NCBI RefSeq assembly: GCF_905475345.1
Contig: NC_066595.1
Location: forward strand, 7,229,001 to 7,293,000
Reading direction: 5' to 3'
Origin: Vespula vulgaris
Taxonomy: Eukaryota; Arthropoda; Insecta; Hymenoptera; Vespidae
Length of the DNA: 64,000 nt
Numbering within the stretch: position 1 is the first letter of the stretch; every line of letters begins with the position of its first letter. The position numbers and the translations under genes were made by a program. Below are positions 25,910 through 37,898 of this stretch, piece after piece. Under the pieces are notes generated by a model. That model was given only the letters and a program-made list of their open reading frames with translations. It was not told where the DNA came from and searched no databases.

Positions 25910-26823
25910 GAAATAAGTACACTCCGAGTGGGAACAGAGACTTATTGTTAGAATTATATCAAAGTTGTTGCGAAGGAATCTTGGATTGAGAAAAGTAAGT
26001 AGCTACTTCTTATTTTACTTTTTTATTAACTTTTCCCGTGGTCAGTATGATGGAGTCGGCAAATAACTTTTGTCTATCTAGTTTGAAAGTGTCACTCGAC
26101 GGTCATGGTAGTTACCTTATAAATAAGAAAATAAGCATATATTTTTTTGTCCCTCTTTCTTTTTTTTCTCTTTTCCAAACAAAGGGATTTTAACGTTCTT
26201 ACATTGATATGTACATATATACCTAAGGAACATTGCAATGGAATAATAATCAGGTATATTAATTTCGCAAATCGATTCATACGATCATTAATTAAACGTA
26301 CGTACAGGTCGAATGTATTAAGCGACTGCAAATATAGGCAAGCACGTAAATTAACGGAGAACGGAGGTCGTAGGATCCTAAGGGATATACGGCTAGGCCG
26401 GCTTTTCTTGCCGCGAGGTAATTCCGTTGACGTATGTTCTCTGAACCTATTTCTCTGGAACAAGTAGGAGAAGCATGTTGCTCGAGTGTCCTTCGATTCG
26501 ACTGACTTTCTACGTCTAAATTAATTGGACGTTTTTCAAGAGGAAAAATTTCGTGATCAAGCGGTCGACTAAAATTCAAAGTAGCTTTATCTTTTCGTTA
26601 GCAGTGGATGTATCTTTATGAAAAAACGAAGGGAAAAGAAAAATAGAAGAAAAAAAAGAAAAGAAAGAGAGAAAAAAAGAAAGAAAAGCCGAGAAATATA
26701 CGGTACTTTGACGGTCGTCAACCTCGCATATTTCTACCTTTCGCTAATAAATTTTCATATAACGTTGTCACCATTGCCTCTCGCTCCTCGCCCTTGTCCA
26801 GGTCCACACTATTGCCGTTACCA

Positions 26824-26871
<48 letters not shown>
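26824..26871. repeat. (TCG)n trinucleotide repeat, 16 units
   Basis: Sixteen uninterrupted TCG units sit in a GC-richer patch (26760-26940). One frame reads poly-arginine, but there is no exon support. Confidence 0.95.
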
Positions 26872-26872
<1 letters not shown>

Positions 26873-27659
26873 GTTGCCGTCGGGCAGCCTCTCTCGACTG
26901 CTAACGACCGGCCAACTCTAGAACGTGTTACCTGTGGCTAAACTACGTTATGCGTTTTAATTACGGTATGAATTATGACAGAGGGTAAATTTTTTATATT
27001 TCTCGTTTCTGTCCTAGGAGTACCGACCTTAATAGAGCTCGTGGTAAATATGCATAAAGAGTACCGAAGAGAATTATTAATCGACGGATATAGTGTTCAT
27101 TTTGTTTTTCTTTTTTTTTCTACTTTCATTTATACGTAGATAAATTTAATCGATCGATCGATCGATATCGTTTAATCTATAGAATTTTGCGATTTATGTT
27201 TTAATGTAGAACGTACGACCATAAAGGTATTAGATATGCTTTATCTCAGCCGCATAATATGTGTCGGAAGTTAACCGCAAAGGGGAGTTACTGTCGGATT
27301 AGTTCGAATATAACAACACGATTATGCTAACTGATTCGAAACAATACGTAATCTTTTAAGACGATTAGATATGGACAGTTATATTCCATACGAATGATAA
27401 TCAATTTGATCCTATAAACTAGAATAGTTTACAATTAAAGCAATGTACCTTGAAGTTATTTGTAAGATTCCTTTGTTAAATTGAAGGTAATTTAGGAAGG
27501 TTCCTTTGTAGTTAGAAAGCTTTTAATCGAGATGGTAAGATAACGTAGTAGTATGTATTAATGAACCTGAAATTTGAATTATTCAGAGAAATGACATCTA
27601 CGTAGATTACAATTGAATTATTATTCAAGCTAAGACGAATATTCTAGTTTCGTCACGTT

Positions 27660-27940
27660 TCAGTCAAAGTTACGCGAGCGCTGGTTAAATATTAGCTATA
27701 GTACAAAGGCCGCGGACTATCGGTCGAATCGAAGCTAGCATTATTAGCCGGAGCACGGGGTCTATGCAAATGAAACATCAACGGACTACGGTCCTCACTT
27801 TCCCTTCGTCTCTTCACCGTGGAAATTTCCTGTGGCGAAGCAAAATCCCTTTAATGATCACGAGAGCTTCCTTTCAAGGGAGCTATTCAAGGTGGGAAAT
27901 CAACATCGTGGCCATGTTTCGAAATGGCCTTCTACTTCAT
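27660..27940. promoter_or_regulatory. Candidate intronic enhancer block
   Basis: A non-repetitive, GC-richer block within AT-rich intron. It contains a perfect POU octamer ATGCAAAT (27764-27771) and the palindrome GGAAATTTCC (27821-27830), which resembles a Rel/NF-kappaB site. No frame is coding. Its contrast with the surroundings suggests constraint, but conservation cannot be judged here. Confidence 0.25.
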
Positions 27941-28137
27941 TGAGAGACCAAAATCGATCTTTGTTAATTCGAATAACGAACGGTTAAATTAGCGGTCTTG
28001 TATGTAAAATATACTGACTCAATGATACCAAACGCAAACATTTTCATGAAGTTACGATCTGCTAAATAAAAATATGAATATTGGTGAATTGCTTAGCATT
28101 AACCGACGTATTTATTCGATTAATTTATATATTTGAA

Positions 28138-28166
28138 AATATATATATATATATATATATATATAC
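28138..28166. repeat. (TA)n microsatellite
   Basis: An uninterrupted AT run; a second short one follows at about 28185-28199. Confidence 0.9.
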
Positions 28167-29114
28167 ACGTTATTAAATCACAAATATATATATATATATT
28201 CCCTTAATGTCTTTATCAATTGATGCAGCAAGTTCTTCGGAGTTAACTCGAAATTGTGCGCCATAAGACAAGGATTTTCGTGATCGGATTTGCGATTTCT
28301 GTCATCAAAGTTCTCAACCAGGATATTGATTTAAAACGTGTATAGAACGTGTATTATTAGTGTAGAACTAATTTCGTAGATAATAAATAACGAAAAAAAT
28401 ATCTTTCTCGGTATAATCGAGACATTATTTTTCCGAAGTTCGAAGTTATAGTTAGATTCTTATGAGTTATTTTTCGAATCAAATTCTTCTCCGAAGCGGT
28501 TATTATATCTACTCGTTGATCTAATATTCTTTGCTTTAAAAAAGATCCTTGGGGAATGAGAGGATTCGCTTTCGTTGAGGAAAGTTTACCTCGAATTAAA
28601 GTGAAAATTACAAATTTTTAATGGCCTCGTTGAAAGGTTATTTAAAGAGGTCTTAAACGCTGATTTTAACCTTCTACGATAAGAACACGTGCGCATTTCA
28701 TCTTTCGCGTTTAGATAAAGGGAATACAATTATTGTAAACTCATATATGAAATAGCTTTGAACGATGTCAATTTTTTTTTTTTTTTCTAAAAAAGAGGTT
28801 GCGAAAGAGAGGACAAAATTTGTTTACAGGTACTCGTCTCTATCGATTTTAATGTTATGACGTAAACATCCTTACGATCGATTTCCATTGTGCGACACAT
28901 AATTTCATTCGGCCAGTTTGCAGAGATCCTATGGCGCCGGTGTCGGAGAGGGACGTAGAGGAAAGTTGAGAGGAAACATGAGAGAGACTCGACGCAACCG
29001 AAAGAGGAAGAGAGTGAGAGTGAAAGAGAGAAAGAGAGAGAAGGAGAGGGGAAGATTAAATCGAAAGCTAGTGAATCTCGAACGAGAATTGTTGGCAAAT
29101 AATTCCTTTCGCGA

Positions 29115-29115
29115 T

Positions 29116-29151
<36 letters not shown>

Positions 29152-29152
29152 G
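29115..29152. repeat. (GA)n microsatellite
   Basis: A GA run with one AAA interruption. Confidence 0.9.
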
Positions 29153-30407
29153 GGGAGAAAGAGGGAATCCGTGGGATTAAACCAAAATTTAATCAAACCG
29201 ATTGTAAATCCTACAAACTGTACGACGGAACCGAGCATGGAATCAAAAACATTCAAAATATCGTATATAGGCGTTAGATTTTCTTTTGTGATGATTTTCA
29301 AATCTTCATATCTCTGTAATTGGATATACGTCACACAATATAATTTTCCTTTACCTAGAAACGGTTTTATCTTTCCATCGACTTTATTTAAACGGTTTAT
29401 AATTTTCATATAAATAAATGGATTTTTACGATTTCGTATATAGTGTATTTAAGTGACGAATAAACGATGATCCATATAATATTTTAATTTTGATTTTGTT
29501 TTATCATTATTATATTATTTAATAAAATATTCTTTGATAAAAATTTCTTTGAGAATTTTTAATAGTGAATATTTTGTGCGTTAAAGTTGATTAAGTTGAG
29601 AATTAATTGAAATTTCTATCTTCGAGTAAAATCGGAGCCTACGACAATGCGAAATAAGTTGTAAATTGCGGCTGCTTTGACAGCTGTGGGAAATAATTCG
29701 TACCACCGACGCGAATAAATCCTCGCGATCCTATTCTGCTGTTTTTTCACTTCTACTTGTATTTAAATTCCGCGTTTCGTGAAATATCGTCCTGACCCGT
29801 GTTCTACGTACAAAGAATTGCAATGGTCGAAATCGTAGATTCTTTGGAGAAAAATTTGCGGATATAGTCGCGATATTATACTATATGTCATTTAGTGTTT
29901 TATTTGAAAAGTAAATCGATGGAAAAATCCAAAGCATATTTTATTTATCTCGTCGAACTCGATATTAAAACAAAGAGGAAAATATTTATATAGCGCGGCC
30001 TGATTCCTTCGATAGAAAGTCAAACTGTGAAATCAAATGAAACAAGTGGAAATTTCGACGAATCGATCGAATTCACAGCTGATCACTCGCATAGATAGAG
30101 CAGGTGAGTGTTCAACGTATTTACTTTGTTCCAGGTTGGACTCGTCGACATTCGGACTAATGACGACCGAACGGACCAACGAACAAACTAACGGAGGAAA
30201 CGCTTGTCTCTTTTTTTCCTCTCGACAACGAGAGGTAGTCTCCCTTTTTACCCGGTCTCTCTCTCTCTCTCTCTTACACACACTCTTTCTCTCTTTCTAT
30301 CTCATTCTCCATCGAATCGGTTTCACTGTGTTACACATAGAGTTCGGACACCCGCGGGAGCGGTAAAACAATTTTATGACCCAGCCTGGAATCGCGGAAG
30401 CAAAAAG

Positions 30408-30421
30408 AACGCACGTGCGTT
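30408..30421. promoter_or_regulatory. Perfect 14-bp palindrome containing an E-box
   Basis: AACGCACGTGCGTT is exactly self-complementary and centres on CACGTG, the site of bHLH factors of the Myc/Clock class. Function is an inference from the motif only. Confidence 0.25.
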
Positions 30422-32112
30422 GCGATGCCGACGATAAAGTATAAATTATGGAGCCACCTGTATACCACAGCTATCTGTTTGATCCGACGCCATTTTTACG
30501 ATCCTCGACCGTATCCAATTCTTTTTCTAAGGTTTTACTTTGTTCCAACGTCAACTGTTGATATAGCTTATCTTAAAATTAATCAAACACCTCGAGTTAG
30601 ACTCTTTTCGACTGGTTATCATTTCTTTTTCTTTTTTTTATTTTTTATTTTTAATAGAAAAGAATCTTTTCTTCTTCGTAAATATTCTCGCGAGTTGAAG
30701 GAAGTTTTCATAGGTTTCCTTAACTTAACTGCATAACTTTCTCTTCAGTCACCAGAAGAAAGAAGAAAAGATAAACTTGTGGTCCATGGAGACGCATGTT
30801 CAAAGAGAAGTAAACACGTTCGCAGGAAATGTACGATCGATGAGATAGCTTTGACAGTGTATCGAGAAAAGAAAGAAAGGGATAGATAGTTTGGAAGATG
30901 GCGGACTTCTATAGCGATGTGAAATCAATACGAAGATATTTTGACGAGTCTATTCTCAGGAATGTTATTAATATTCGATTCATTCGAGTAAGCAATGTCG
31001 AAAATAATTTCAGGATTTTCACTATGTTCAGGAACTATATCAACTATGTCAAATTTTGACGTTGATAGAACATTGATTCATTAACGATGAGTTATATAAA
31101 ATAAAGGAAAACGTCGTGGACGAAAAATGATGAAAAGTGTCGTCAAAAAGAAGAAAAAAGGAATAGTGAGAGAAAATCCTTGAATTCTAAAGGATTTAAC
31201 CGACGACGATGGGAAGCTGAAATATAAGTCCTTGATTGGATTGCGAATTGTTATTGACTATAGTTGTCGAGCTCTCAAACTGCAATCGCAAGGTTCTTAT
31301 TATTTTGCGGCTTTTTAATTAATGCGTCAAAACGCTAAATTATCTTATTTAGTTGTCAAGTTTAATATAACTTGTCTATTATATAACATTATATTATACA
31401 TAGATATTATATAATTAAGTTAGAAATGGCAATATTATGATGTAATTTTGATGTTGATTTTTATCATAGTTAATTTGTTTGTTTTTAGAAGGAAATATAT
31501 TTATAGATCTTTATTATCTTCGAACATCTTAAAAAAATTTATAAACATTTGTTTCTCGAGGAATCAACGTGTTATTCCCATATAAAGTTCAGACATGATT
31601 TTTCGTTCGTTAATATAAAATGCAATATGTTAAGCTGTCGAGTAATTGGAAGAAATGTTGCTGGAATACTCGAACTGCATTGAAGAGTTGAAGAGAGATT
31701 TTATTAGCGCGTTCCACTTCTCGATCGGATCGAAGAGCCTTGATTGGCGAAGATTTTCACAATTAAAACATATTGGAATTAGGCATGAAATATCTATTCG
31801 ACTATGTAGTTTTAGCGAAACAACGAAATGTTAACTTTCAACGAGGGTATTGCATTCGATACGATGCAAAGGCAAAAGTCATCGACAAATTAGCTTGTGT
31901 TTATTTTCCTTTTTTTCTTCAAAGTTTGGCAAATATATTTTGACGCAATTAGAGTTTTCGAATTTCTTTTGATTTAGGTTCTTTCAAATAATTAATTTCA
32001 TTTTCGTTTGTAGAATGATTGAATTTTTGGTAGGCTTGGCAACGGAGATAATGAAGAGCAGATGTTTTAGAAGAAAAATCTTTGAGACGAACGGACAGTC
32101 CGTTTCTTCCTT

Positions 32113-32115
<3 letters not shown>

Positions 32116-32157
<42 letters not shown>
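32116..32157. repeat. (CT)n microsatellite
   Basis: About 20 uninterrupted units. Confidence 0.95.
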
Positions 32158-32159
<2 letters not shown>

Positions 32160-33533
32160 ACTCAATAATGGATCTCTGGGAGAGAACTTGGTAGTTTGCT
32201 AATCCCTTTTTAATCATCGATCGATGTAAGAAGATTTGCCGGGAGAAGGATGAATGACCGTAAAGGTTCATTGTTAATTATCGAAAGGAATAATTAAACA
32301 ACACCATTAATATTATTTATTCTAAATTGAAAAAGTTTCTTTTGTACAATTTGTAAATATATAATTTCGATATTTTACGATTTCTTATAATATTATTTAT
32401 ATTATTTTACAATATCTATTTAAATCAGTAAAATTATAAAAATAAAAAGAAATGTATTACTGTGAAAAATTGTATGAAGTATATTACAGACTTTCTTGTT
32501 GACCACAATCTTCGAAGGACGAAAGCTGGATATATCGAAGATCCAGAAAAAGGATTTTCCATCGCGATTGAAAGCTTTTATTCCGGTCGGACAAATAGAA
32601 CATGGCGCAGAGTTCGACAGGCTGATCTCATCGCCGAAATGACTACTTGTTCCACACCCCGCCCGACAATATCAGCCTGCTAACCCTATCCTTCTTCTTT
32701 TATAAAAGAAGATTTCGAGTCTAGTTCTTCATTAGTCACTCTTCGTATTGATTCAATGGTTGTTAAGCTTCTGTATTATTCACGTCACTGTTTAATCAAA
32801 TCATCCATATTTTCTCACTACTTGTACGAAGCATATTTTGATTTCTTTCAATTGATTAACACGTTGGATCATTGGATATTATCAGCTTTTTTTTTTAACA
32901 AAAAAAAGAAGAAAAAGAAATAAAAAAAAATAAAAAAAAACGAAAAATATCTTCATTTAAAAGGTCCTATTATGGAAGATATACGAACGAGTCGAGATCG
33001 GAGAGTCAAGATCTGAACTCCTTCGAACCAATACGAAATCCTTTCGTGCAAATTCTCACGTCAGATATAAGAAAAGGATTACGTACACCCGCATCTGGTT
33101 ATCAAGAAGATTCCGATAGCTTCAGCTCCTTTCGGTTTAGACGTATGAATTCACCATCGTTTTTTCTTTTTCATCGGGTATATAGATTTCGGCCGATCAA
33201 ATTTCCAAGTTCGTGTACATACTTGATGAAATGCGATGAACGAAAAGTCAGAATAGACGAATATGGTATTATTGTATAATATGTCGTCGTATTATGCGGT
33301 AGTAGAAGTACAGACATTCTTCGACCCACAAACATTCTTGGGCCAAAGGGATTTCTTTTTTTTTTTTATCGTAATAAATGTCGGAGACAAAATTTCGTGG
33401 GCGGTGACCACGAGAACATTTCAAATAAAACGATCCTGTTTGCGGAGTTAGAGTAGACCCGTTCGTCTTCCTTCCCCCTAAGCACCCATCTTTTCGCCGT
33501 AAAACGGTGAAACCAGGAGAAAAAGAAAAAAAT

Positions 33534-33544
<11 letters not shown>

Positions 33545-33586
<42 letters not shown>
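33545..33586. repeat. (GA)n microsatellite
   Basis: About 21 uninterrupted units. Confidence 0.95.
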
Positions 33587-33589
<3 letters not shown>

Positions 33590-34744
33590 TAATATAAGGT
33601 TGGAGATTCCCATGAAAGAAGACAAACATCGATCTAGATTTCGTACTAGAATCGAATCGATACTACGAGTATGTTTTTGCAATCGATCATACGGATTGCA
33701 CACTACTTCGATTTATTTGACAATAAAAAAAAAAAAAAGAAAAAAGGATCGTTTCGCTCTTTCGTATATTTCGATTAAGCTGTCTTCTGTCTTTCTGTAA
33801 AATATATTTGTTACAGAATTTTTCGAAGGGAAAAAACGAAAATTTCGATTCGAATCGAAAATTTAAAAATTGTCACTTTACCATCAGGATATGAAATAAA
33901 CAGGCAAATCGTTCGATTCCTCTTTTCCCTGTCCCTTTTCTCTTACGTGTGAGGTTTTGTACGAGGTTTCCTTCTCGATATGAAAATTCTTCGTCGAGTT
34001 CCTGGACAAAAGGATCTCTATCAACGATAATCTTTATCGGAATATGAGAATTTCGATTTTATCGCTTCAAATTAACTCGCCGAGTCTTCGTAGTTCATAT
34101 CGAAATTTTTTTAGTGTAAAATCGTTCGTATTCTATCATTGTGATTACTTTAAAATTGTTTAACATTGTTATACTTTTAGCTTTCCTTTTTTTTTATTAT
34201 TGAATAATAATTCATCAGGTCGAAAAGTAAAGATAGTTTGAATATTAAAAATGTTTAATATCGATACTCGATATTAGCTATCGAGGATAGGTCGTTAGAT
34301 CTCTAGTTTTCATTTGCCTTTGTCACACCTCCGAGATTACATTATTCGTAGGAAAATCTCATTAATGTAATCCTCGTATATTCGTTTCGTCTCGACTCTG
34401 CACCGAGAGTCGATCGTTCCCGTTAACGACCCTAGTTAGAGATTACGGCCAGCGTATTATCGCGTCGTTCTAATAAATTATCCGCGATAACGTTGTTTAC
34501 ACTTAAAGCTCCTCCTCTTCATTGAAGTTGTAAACGCGCGATTCGCGAGATCATTCCTATGAAACGTTTTTCGTTAAAATGATTATTATTAATAAAAACG
34601 GCTTGGATAGAATAGCTTTTTCGAATCTTTCGAGTTTTTCTTTTTCGAGCTCTGATACGAAGATGAAAATTGTGATGCTGCGGGAATGACAAAAATTACT
34701 TTTTTCTTTGTTCTTTTAAGTACGTAGGACAAATGTGAGAGCAC

Positions 34745-34747
<3 letters not shown>

Positions 34748-34791
<44 letters not shown>
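34748..34791. repeat. (TA)n microsatellite
   Basis: About 22 uninterrupted units. Confidence 0.95.
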
Positions 34792-34795
<4 letters not shown>

Positions 34796-34885
34796 GATAT
34801 AATCTTAGATGAATGCGCGCGCGCGTATGTCTATATATGTGGGTATGCACGTACCATATGAATCAAGGCCTAAATCGATACTTAC

Positions 34886-34963
34886 CTCCTCAGAATTCTA
34901 AAAGCACGACTCAGCGTTTTGCATCGAGTTGTTTCGCTTCTATATAAGTGCATTTTCTTGTAT
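34886..34963 (-). other. Exon-like 78-bp segment with a consensus donor, inside the receptor intron
   Basis: On the minus strand, acceptor-like tttactcacacag (AG at 34965-34964) precedes ATACAAGAAAATG, and the segment ends at AGGAG|gtaagtatc (GT at 34885-34884), an excellent donor match. From the ATG the frame reads MHLYRSETTRCKTLSRAFRI then LRR. It lies about 2.9 kb downstream of receptor exon 1 in the same orientation. It could be an alternative first exon, an alternatively spliced exon or a pseudo-exon. Its frame does not continue the exon 1 to exon 2 reading. Confidence 0.3.
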
Positions 34964-34987
34964 CTGTGTGAGTAAAAAATAATGGCA

Positions 34988-34989
<2 letters not shown>

Positions 34990-35047
<58 letters not shown>
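34990..35047. repeat. (CT)n microsatellite
   Basis: About 28 uninterrupted TC units. It lies just upstream (on the minus strand) of the exon-like segment at 34886-34963. Confidence 0.95.
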
Positions 35048-35050
<3 letters not shown>

Positions 35051-35457
35051 TCTTAGAAAGGTAATCAGATATTATGAACTTTGACAATCAGTTGCCAAGA
35101 TTGGATGGAATATGACAAGAAGAGGTTTCGACATTTGCATCAAAAGTATCGGCTTCGATTGCCAGATTCTAGGTTAAAAATTGAATAATTTATGGCGTGT
35201 TCGATCGTTCGCTTATAGATACGTTCTCAAGAAGAAATTAAAAAGTGCCTTCGTACGCGATATATACCGGATAAAAAAGAAAACGCCGACTTTGCTTCTT
35301 CGCTCGACCACCGTTGATTCTTTCGCGATTTTGTCGTTCGATCAACTTTTCTCTGAAGATTGCGAACGTGGTTATTGTTCTTCATCGATTATCGAAGATA
35401 AAATTGCTATGACAAAGTCGCAGTAAAAAAGGAAAAAGTAAAAGACAGATGGAGAGG

Positions 35458-35510
<53 letters not shown>

Positions 35511-37667
35511 AAATTAAGTGAGAAAGAAAAAAGCTTTCAGTATGAAAATATTACTTGAAATATTCTATCTAAAGAAGGAATCGGTAATAACCACGGAAGA
35601 GTCACTCGGAATAATTTTGCTCAGAATTTTAATGGAAACTCTATGGTGTCATCTGAAAGAAAGATAAGAGCCTTCTATCAATCTCTGTTTCGCACTTTTA
35701 CGTTTATGAGATTTTACTGGTATCGCATTTCGAACTTTTCTTTTTTTTTTTCTTATACTTTTTTTATAAAAATCGATAATTCTTTCGTATGAACGATAGT
35801 ATTTGAACAGTGTTGAACGAGCAATACTTTTTTTTTTTCTTTTCTTCTGTTTGCAAGAACTGATAAACGTGGAGATAGCTGAGGGAACTTAGGTAAGAAT
35901 TTCGGATTCGTTGACGAAAGAAAGTCGTCTTGTTAGCGCAGTCGAAATACCGCATGACTCTGGTTGACAATGAGTAACCGCATCTTCCTAGAGCTTCTAA
36001 GCATATTAAAATTCTTCGTACCACGACACCGAGTTATAAATCCTTAATGCTGTTACCTCGATGGTGGTTCGCTTCCGTTCACGGCATGCCATCGAGAACT
36101 TTATTAAGCATGGATTTTACGAGCGGATAGCCGGGCTCGCGTGCCGCTTATACATGACAAAATTGCCACTACGGCGCCGGAATTATAATAATCCTCTGGT
36201 TTGTTGGAAGATTTAAAGCGAGGTAAAAAAGGAAGAAAAAGAAAAAAAGTCAAATTTCCTTCCTTCTCTTCTCTCTTTTTTTCTTTACGCGTAGAATTTA
36301 GTCTCGTTGCATTTTCCAAATTTTTCGGGTAATTCCGTTGGTTTAAAAAGAAGAAAGGAAATTCATTTTTTCGTTAAAGAATTTTTTAGCATATTTATTG
36401 GAAAGACGTCAGGACGAATAAGTGAAAAATGCCATGGAGAAACTTTGAAAATATTCATGAAGTTTTATGAGGAAATGCGTTTTTCGCAAGACACGCGAAA
36501 GGTACCGAAGGGAGAGCGACGGTATCACACGTGACAGAATTATAATGTTCCCTTGAAACTTTTACAAACGGCTTTTCTTCTATCATTGTCTCTAAGTTTA
36601 ATTCGAAAAATGCAATATCTTCGCGATATCTTTGTTTTCCTTTAAGAAACTCAGTTTCAAAGTTACGAGATTTACTCGTTTACTTCACTCATTATCAAAA
36701 AAAAAAAAAAGAAAGAAAAAAAAATTTGGTGAAAGAAAAAATCACTTAATTTAAATAACAAAATATCCATATCCTATTTTTTGTTTCGTCCAATGATTTT
36801 TATTGAGTTAGATGAGAAATTAAAGATAGCTCTCAATGAGTGTCCATAAATAAAACTTCCGGTTGAATTCGGAAGCTTTCGCTGCTTACTCGACCGTGAC
36901 TTGTTCGAGCTCGATTTATTCGCTTCAAAGTAGAAATCGTCGAGGGAACCGCTAATTTAATGAAGTCGAACGTTTATTTGAAACTTTGATATGTGCTCTT
37001 TGTACAGTCAGTTAGTAGTTCGCAGTTTTTAGCTCACGTCAGACAATAATAACGAGATTGTTACTCCAATTAAGAAATTGAAGCTACTTTGTTATTTCCA
37101 TCATCGTATTTTATTGACGCGAACCGTAATCATAAATTTTAGACTAAGTCTGGTTTTGTTCGATAGTTCGGTTTTGTGGACACGAAAACCATTTGTTAGT
37201 ATCTCAGTTGTGGGTTTCGATCTTTTCTTTGTTTTGGTAACAGGATAGAATGCGTTCGGTTCCTGTTCAGTTCCTGTACAGTTCCTGGTCGGATTTTTTG
37301 TTTTCAAAACAAAACATATATGCGTCGGTATTCTGTCAGGAAATCCTCGGACTAACACGAACTGTCGACGAAGAAAGACGTATATGTGGCTTCTCTTTTT
37401 GTTTTGTATACCTTTGTCAACCTTTTTGTTCCGGACGAACGTATATACATACGCGCCTTTCGAAGAATGGATCCTCAGATACGAAAAATGCATACATATA
37501 TATTCCATAGAAAAATTTACGATAACAATCATATACAAAAAGTGTATTGATTAAAAAACGTTGAAAAAGCGCTCAGTACGTTATCAACAGAGTTGTCAAC
37601 GATACATTTCGTTCATGAAAAACATGTTATCGTTGAAACACGCAAGACCGTATGGTTTCATTATAAA

Positions 37668-37669
<2 letters not shown>
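35048..37669. other. Intronic stretch downstream of receptor exon 1
   Basis: It includes a (GA)n run at 35461-35508, a GC-richer patch near 36020-36180 and three 11-bp repeats of TTCCTGTNCAG type at 37259-37291. A 145-codon minus-strand frame at 37101-37538 has no splice or domain support. Confidence 0.45.
35461..35508. repeat. (GA)n microsatellite
   Basis: About 22 uninterrupted units. Confidence 0.95.

Positions 37670-37704
<35 letters not shown>
37670..37704. repeat. (TA)n microsatellite
   Basis: About 17 uninterrupted units, roughly 120 bp inside the intron from receptor exon 1. Confidence 0.95.
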
Positions 37705-37710
<6 letters not shown>

Positions 37711-37825
37711 TGTATTATCAGCAATTTTACCGTATATGTAAAGTTCGTTTTAATTCTTTCAACTAATCCTCTCAAATATCTTTGTCGTTTTGTTACGTGT
37801 CACGTTCATTAAAAACTAAACTTAC

Positions 37826-37898
37826 CGATTCTGATGACAGGTGGCAGCGACATGGCAGTGGTGACCAGGATGACGATTACGGCGAACAACAGTGCCAT
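37826..37898 (-). CDS. Kainate-type ionotropic glutamate receptor, coding exon 1 (start codon and signal peptide)
   Basis: The 73 coding bases read MALLFAVIVILVTTAMS then LPPVIRI, plus the first base of a Gly codon, and end at a good donor (ATCG|gtaagttt). The N-terminus is a hydrophobic signal peptide (about residues 3-16) that directs the receptor into the secretory pathway. PPVIRIG is the usual first strand of the amino-terminal domain. Spliced to 1084-1245 it gives PPVIRIGAIFTEDQ in frame, which is the main proof that the two exons belong together. The start was chosen because it directly precedes the signal peptide, is in reasonable context (acgATGG) and no upstream ATG is in frame with it in the leader. 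The ATG is 223 bases downstream of a plausible acceptor. Together the two exons give 78 complete residues plus one base. Confidence 0.9.

Larger units (their letters stand above)
24216..27659. other. Intronic stretch with simple repeats, no gene seen
   Basis: Several (CT)n, (GA)n and (TCG)n tracts are present. Around 26092-26579 three long frames overlap on both strands. None shows a domain or splice support, so no gene is called. Confidence 0.45.
27941..34747. other. Intronic stretch with simple repeats, no gene seen
   Basis: The sequence is AT-rich with (TA)n, (GA)n and (CT)n tracts. GC-richer patches at 28910-28990, 30100-30440 and 32560-32690 hold short ORFs only. A donor-like GCAG|gtgagt (GT at 30102) follows an ATG at 30037 (23 codons), but no partner exon was found. 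Confidence 0.45.
1246..37825 (-). other. Giant first coding intron of the kainate receptor gene (36,580 bp)
   Basis: The donor is ATCG|gtaagttt (GT at 37825-37824) and the acceptor is ctgttacag (AG at 1247-1246). The intron is phase 1 and interrupts a Gly codon. Long 5' introns are common in insect neuronal receptor genes and often hold enhancers and alternative promoters. This intron contains most of the repeats and candidate elements listed below. Confidence 0.9.

Noticed and set aside
26092..26579. Three overlapping frames of 95-123 codons on both strands
   Set aside because: Mutually incompatible, none with splice sites or recognisable motifs.
33269..33703. 144-codon minus-strand frame
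   Set aside because: Its core is the (GA)n microsatellite read as Leu-Ser, with unremarkable flanks.
37101..37538. 145-codon minus-strand frame next to receptor exon 1
   Set aside because: It lies inside the intron after a clear donor. It has no splice acceptor, no domain, and contains short repeats. It is probably a chance frame.
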